A DNA stretch of 64,000 nt from Collinsella aerofaciens (GTDB taxonomy: Bacteria > Actinomycetota > Coriobacteriia > Coriobacteriales > Coriobacteriaceae): positions 1 to 64,000 of the forward strand of contig NZ_JAQLDU010000009.1 of assembly GCF_028209625.1 (NCBI RefSeq), in the 5' to 3' direction. Positions 60,625 to 64,000 of the stretch are shown piece by piece (position 1 is the stretch's first letter; the number at the start of each line of letters is the position of its first letter). Position numbers and translations under genes: made by a program. The notes below the pieces were generated by a model. It was not told the origin of the DNA. It did not search any database and worked only from the letters and a program-made list of their open reading frames with translations.

Positions 60625-61725
60625 ATGGCTGCAATTTTCAATAGCCCCAGCAAGTACATCCAGGGTCCGGACGAGCTCGCCAAGCTCGGCTCCTATGTCG
60701 AGCCGCTCGGCGCTAAGGCCCTCGTCATCGTGACGCCTTCGGGCAAGAAGCGCGTCGGTGCCAAGATCGAGGGTGGTTTTGCCGAGGCTAAGGCCGAGCT
60801 GCTGTTTGAGGACTTTAACGGCGAGTGCTCCAAGAGCGAGGTCGATCGCCTGGTTGCGCTCGCGCGCGACAACGGCTGCGACATCATCGTCGGCGTCGGT
60901 GGCGGCAAGATCCTCGACACCGCCAAGGCCGTCGCCTACTACCTGGAGTCCCCGGTCATCATTTGCCCCACCATCGCTTCGACCGATGCCCCGTGCTCGG
61001 CGCTCTCCGTGCTCTATACCGATGACGGCCAGTTCGATAAGTACCTGTTCCTTAAGGCGAACCCCAATATCGTTCTTATGGATACGACGGTTATCGCGGC
61101 GAGCCCGGTACGCCTGACGGTGGCAGGTATGGGCGATGCGCTCGCAACCTACTTTGAGGCCCAGGCGACGCACGATGCCGACGGTGGCACCTGCGCTGGT
61201 GGCAAAGGCGGCATGGCCGGTCTGGCGCTTGCCAAGCTCTGCTACGAGACGCTTATGGCCGATGGCGTCAAGGCCAAGGTCGCGCTGGAGAAGGGTGCGC
61301 TCACGCCTGCCGTCGAGCATATCATCGAGGCCAATACGCTGCTTTCGGGCATTGGCTTTGAGAGCTCGGGCCTTGCTGCTGCTCATGCCATCCACAATGG
61401 CCTGACGATGCTGCCCGAGTGCCACGGCATGTATCACGGCGAGAAGGTCGCCTTTGGCACCATCGTTCAGCTGGTACTCGAGGATGCTCCGACTGAGAAA
61501 CTCGAGGAAGTCTTGGGCTTCTGCATTGAGCTGGGCCTGCCGGTCACGATGAAGGAACTTGGCGTTGCCGAGCTTACGCGCGAGCAGGCCATGATTGTTG
61601 CCGAGGCCGCCTGCGCGCCCGATGACACCATGTGCAACATGCCGTTTGAGGTGACGCCCGAGATGGTCGCAAACGCCATCCTGGGTGCCGACGCGCTGGG
61701 TCACTACTACCTTATGGATGAGTAA
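60625..61725 (+). CDS. gldA: Glycerol dehydrogenase
   Basis: This 366-residue NAD-dependent enzyme oxidises glycerol to dihydroxyacetone, or runs in reverse. Motifs: YIQGPDEL near the start, VGVGGGKILDTAKA (NAD), and zinc ligands in GMGDALATYFEA, AAHAIHNG and MYHGEKVAFG. Length is typical. The ATG has only a weak AGAGAATGGGA upstream. A terminator follows, so it is probably its own unit. Confidence 0.94.
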   Translation: MAAIFNSPSKYIQGPDELAKLGSYVEPLGAKALVIVTPSGKKRVGAKIEGGFAEAKAELLFEDFNGECSKSEVDRLVALARDNGCDIIVGVGGGKILDTAKAVAYYLESPVIICPTIASTDAPCSALSVLYTDDGQFDKYLFLKANPNIVLMDTTVIAASPVRLTVAGMGDALATYFEAQATHDADGGTCAGGKGGMAGLALAKLCYETLMADGVKAKVALEKGALTPAVEHIIEANTLLSGIGFESSGLAAAHAIHNGLTMLPECHGMYHGEKVAFGTIVQLVLEDAPTEKLEEVLGFCIELGLPVTMKELGVAELTREQAMIVAEAACAPDDTMCNMPFEVTPEMVANAILGADALGHYYLMDE

Positions 61726-61737
61726 ATCAAGCTAAGG

Positions 61738-61773
61738 AAGGGGCAAAGCCAGCAGACGGCTTTGCCCCTTTTT
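61738..61773 (+). terminator. Terminator of gldA
   Basis: AAGGGGCAAAGCC and GGCTTTGCCCCTT form a perfect 13-bp stem around AGCAGAC, followed by T's. Confidence 0.92.
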
Positions 61774-61777
61774 GCTA

Positions 61778-61842
61778 TGGTGCAAACCAACCTGACCCCA
61801 TCGCACCAAGTTGGTGCAAAGGGGGCAGGTTACTTTGCACCA
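61778..61842. repeat. 65-bp palindrome between the two gldA-type genes
   Basis: A 32-base arm starting TGGTGCAAA (61778) matches the reverse complement of the arm ending TTTGCACCA (61842) at 27 of 32 bases. It contains GGGGGCAGGTTACTTTG, related in flavour to the GGGACAGG core of family 2. Confidence 0.85.
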
Positions 61843-61872
61843 ATCGTTGTTTGATGAAGGGCGGATTCTCGT

Positions 61873-62940
61873 ATGGCGCTTCCTATGGTTTACGGCGGTC
61901 CCGGTCGGTATGTTCAGGGGCCGGGCGAACTTTCGCGTCAGGGCAGGTATTTGTCATGGTTGGGCTGCGCTGCCTATGTCTTATTTGACCAGGGCACCGA
62001 GGATCGGCTGTGCAGGCAGATCGTCGATGGATTTCTGGATGAAGATCTAAGCGAGCCGTTCTTTAAGATTTACAACGGTCCGTGTACGGAAGAGGCTGTT
62101 GCCGAAATGGCTAAGGAAGCCCAGGCTGAGTATTGCGACATGGTGGTGGGCATTGGCGGCGGCAAGATGCTCGATATCGCCAAGGCAGTAGCGTTTTATG
62201 CCGAGTTGCCGTTGTGCGTATGCCCCACGGCGGCTTCGATGGACGGTCCGTGCAGTGCGATTTCGGTGCTGTATCACGAGGATGGGTCGTTCGACCGCTA
62301 CCTGATGCTCGAGAAGAATCCAGATCTGGTCGTGGTCGATACCAACGTGGTCGCAGCGGCCCCACTGCGTATGACGGTCGCTGGTATGGGCGATGCGCTG
62401 GCAACGTACTTCGAGGCGCGTTCGTGTGCCGCGGCGCACGGCGCCAACGAGCACGGTGGCGCGCCGGGGCACTTGGCCCTGGTCGCGGCTCGTGCCTGCT
62501 ATGACACACTTATGGAGTGCGGCGTCGCTGCCAAGCGCGATCTCAAAAAGGGGCGTACATCGCCAGCGGTTGAGCGTCTGATCGAGTGCAATATTCTGCT
62601 TTCGGGCGTTGGCTTTGAGAGTGGCGGTTTGGCGCTGGCGCATGCGATCGCCAACGGCCTGACGATTCTGCCCGAGTGCAAGGCCATGCATGGTGAGGCC
62701 GTGGCATTTGGCCTGGTGGTTCAGCTTCGTTTGGAGCGTGCTCCCGAGCTTGAACAGGTGCTCGAGTTTTGCCAGCGCGTCGGCCTGCCGACGACGCTCG
62801 AGGATCTGGGCCTTGGCGAGATTTCCGATGCCGACCTGCAGAGTGTTGCAAATGCGGCCTTTAGAAACGAGCGTAATATGGCCAACGAGCAGGCCAAGGT
62901 GACCAAACAAAAGCTCGTGCAGCTCATGTGCGAGGCATAG
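61873..62940 (+). CDS. Glycerol dehydrogenase-family protein (GldA paralog)
   Basis: This 355-residue protein is clearly homologous to the upstream gldA: YVQGPGEL, VGIGGGKMLDIAKAVAFYAE, and metal-binding GMGDALATYFEA, ALAHAIANG and AMHGEAVAFG. It differs in the last third, is shorter, and ends in a basic KVTKQKLVQLMCEA instead of the GldA C-terminus. The metal ligands are kept, so it is likely active, maybe on another polyol or diol. The ATG follows GAAGGGCGG. The two genes are separated by a terminator and a palindrome. Confidence 0.88.
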   Translation: MALPMVYGGPGRYVQGPGELSRQGRYLSWLGCAAYVLFDQGTEDRLCRQIVDGFLDEDLSEPFFKIYNGPCTEEAVAEMAKEAQAEYCDMVVGIGGGKMLDIAKAVAFYAELPLCVCPTAASMDGPCSAISVLYHEDGSFDRYLMLEKNPDLVVVDTNVVAAAPLRMTVAGMGDALATYFEARSCAAAHGANEHGGAPGHLALVAARACYDTLMECGVAAKRDLKKGRTSPAVERLIECNILLSGVGFESGGLALAHAIANGLTILPECKAMHGEAVAFGLVVQLRLERAPELEQVLEFCQRVGLPTTLEDLGLGEISDADLQSVANAAFRNERNMANEQAKVTKQKLVQLMCEA

Positions 62941-63091
62941 TTTGGCGCTTGATTGACCTTGTGCAATCGAGGCGGCGATAGGCCATAGGCTATTTGTCCC
63001 AAAGGTGCTCCGCGTGTAATTTGCTCGAGGCACGGGCCGATGGCGTATCATTATCTCTTGCTTGTTTGCACTGCTCAGGGAGGGGCCGCGC

Positions 63092-64000
63092 ATGGCGCAG
63101 GAACACGATCTGTTTGATGACATTATCGAAATCAGCAAGGGTTTCGACTTTCTTAAAAACCCGCTTGGCGGTGTGACCGACGCACTCGATCCGTCGGCGC
63201 CGCAGTGGAATCCTGCCGACTACAAGGAGCGTCCGCGCGGCAACACCATTCCGTGCCTGACCTGCAAAAACGAAAAGAGCGGCTGCACCGCGTGCATGGA
63301 TGTGTGCCCGGTCAACGCTATCGAGGTCGAGGAAGACGCCATCGAGATCCTCGACTCCTGTCGCAAGTGCGGCCTGTGCGCCGCTGCCTGTCCGACCGAG
63401 GCGATCATCTCGCCGCGCCTGGCGCCCAAAAACCTTTACGACGACATTGTCTCTGCAGCTACGAGCCACGAGACCGCCTACGTCACTTGCACGCGCGCCC
63501 TCAAGCGCATGCCGCGCGAAAACGAGGTCGTCGTCGCCTGCGTGGGCGATATTACGGCCGAGACCTGGTTCTCGGTGCTGGCCGACTATCCCAACGTGAG
63601 CGTGTACCTGCCGTTGGGCGTGTGCGATAAGTGCCGCAACACCGGTGGCGAGGATATTCTGGGCGAGGCCATCGCCACCGCCGAGGAGTGGGCCGGTACG
63701 GGCATGGGCCTGGAGGTCGACCCCAAGAGCCTCAAATGTCATAAGCGCCGCGAGTACGAGCGCAAGGAGTACATGGATAAGATTGCCCGCACCACGGGCC
63801 TGACGGTGACCAAGCTCAATCCGGCAACGGCGGCGCTGGCCTCGGTGACGCAGAAGTTGAAGGCCCACCGTCACCAGATCACGCAGCTTGAGCGTACGCT
63901 CAACACCATGTGCGGTACCACGTCGGCCAAGCGTCGCCGTTTGCTCACGCACGGGCGCCAACTGGTGCTCTCGACGTTGCAAAACCACCCCGAGCTTGCC
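63092..64000 (+). CDS. 4Fe-4S dicluster protein, truncated by window end
   Basis: At least 303 residues are seen; the 3' end lies beyond the window. The ATG at 63092 follows AGGGAGGGG. Residues 55-105 hold two ferredoxin-type clusters: CLTCKNEKSGCTACMDVCPV and CRKCGLCAAACPTEAI. The first is unusual, with six residues between Cys58 and Cys65. The following region (VTCTRALKRMPRENEVVVAC, then GVCDKCRN) has more cysteines and slightly recalls domains of hydrogenase or HdrA-linked electron carriers. It is probably a cytoplasmic electron-transfer protein; partner unknown. Confidence 0.85.
   Translation, partial: MAQEHDLFDDIIEISKGFDFLKNPLGGVTDALDPSAPQWNPADYKERPRGNTIPCLTCKNEKSGCTACMDVCPVNAIEVEEDAIEILDSCRKCGLCAAACPTEAIISPRLAPKNLYDDIVSAATSHETAYVTCTRALKRMPRENEVVVACVGDITAETWFSVLADYPNVSVYLPLGVCDKCRNTGGEDILGEAIATAEEWAGTGMGLEVDPKSLKCHKRREYERKEYMDKIARTTGLTVTKLNPATAALASVTQKLKAHRHQITQLERTLNTMCGTTSAKRRRLLTHGRQLVLSTLQNHPELA

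Overview
The window reads as chromosome of a GC-rich, Gram-positive gut actinobacterium, most probably Collinsella or a close relative in the Coriobacteriia. That is an inference from gene content: sortase-built SpaA-type pili, MurT-GatD, gatCAB, type III glutamine synthetase, a split B12 methionine synthase and a BTAD regulator. No database search was possible. I see no prophage, integrase, transposase gene or CRISPR array. Mobile or repetitive DNA is present as small palindromic elements between genes.

Layout. 1-6316: MATE exporter and MerR regulator (minus strand), then a heterodimeric ABC exporter. 6317-7680: a lone PD-(D/E)XK-nuclease-like gene lying between two near-identical 65-bp palindromes. 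7805-12767: molybdopterin genes (moaA, a moaC-mobB fusion), an MFS transporter and a HAD phosphatase. 12768-21796: a pilus locus with a large beta-helix adhesin carrying a G9 tract near its 5' end, two SpaA-type pilins separated by a C9 tract, a tiny membrane protein and a class C sortase. Upstream of it is a 9-bp direct repeat with 21-bp spacing, as seen for LytTR regulators. 22121-25622: gatCAB, followed by a tandem array of terminator hairpins. 25979-33217: an AraC regulator, a YbtPQ/IrtAB-like ABC pair, and a DUF6110-like protein with a heavy-metal P-type ATPase. The ABC and ATPase operons share a palindromic operator resembling DtxR/IdeR sites, so they probably form one metal-responsive regulon.

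33223-43897: a PIN protein, an unknown protein, tmRNA, a repeat-rich stretch, a patatin, rplM-rpsI, glmM, a glucose-type PTS EIIA, nagB and a 999-residue STAND/BTAD-like regulator. glmM, EIIA and nagB place amino-sugar and cell-wall precursor metabolism close together. 43967-51334 (minus strand): yhbY, a methyltransferase, a PFL/UPF0210 protein, and metF, the metH activation domain and metH in transcription order. 51761-54373: type III glutamine synthetase, a MITE-like element and tRNA-Glu. 54475-58817 (minus strand): two related unknown proteins followed by a MurT-GatD fusion for lipid II amidation. 59318-64000: an iron-type alcohol dehydrogenase, two glycerol-dehydrogenase-family proteins, and a 4Fe-4S protein cut by the window edge.

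The most interesting signals are two dispersed palindrome families (4 and 5 copies), one of which brackets the nuclease-like gene; the homopolymer tracts that could phase-vary the pilus; the shared metalloregulatory operator; and several compound repeat structures (25629-25977, 34933-35424, 45478-45615, 53967-54197).
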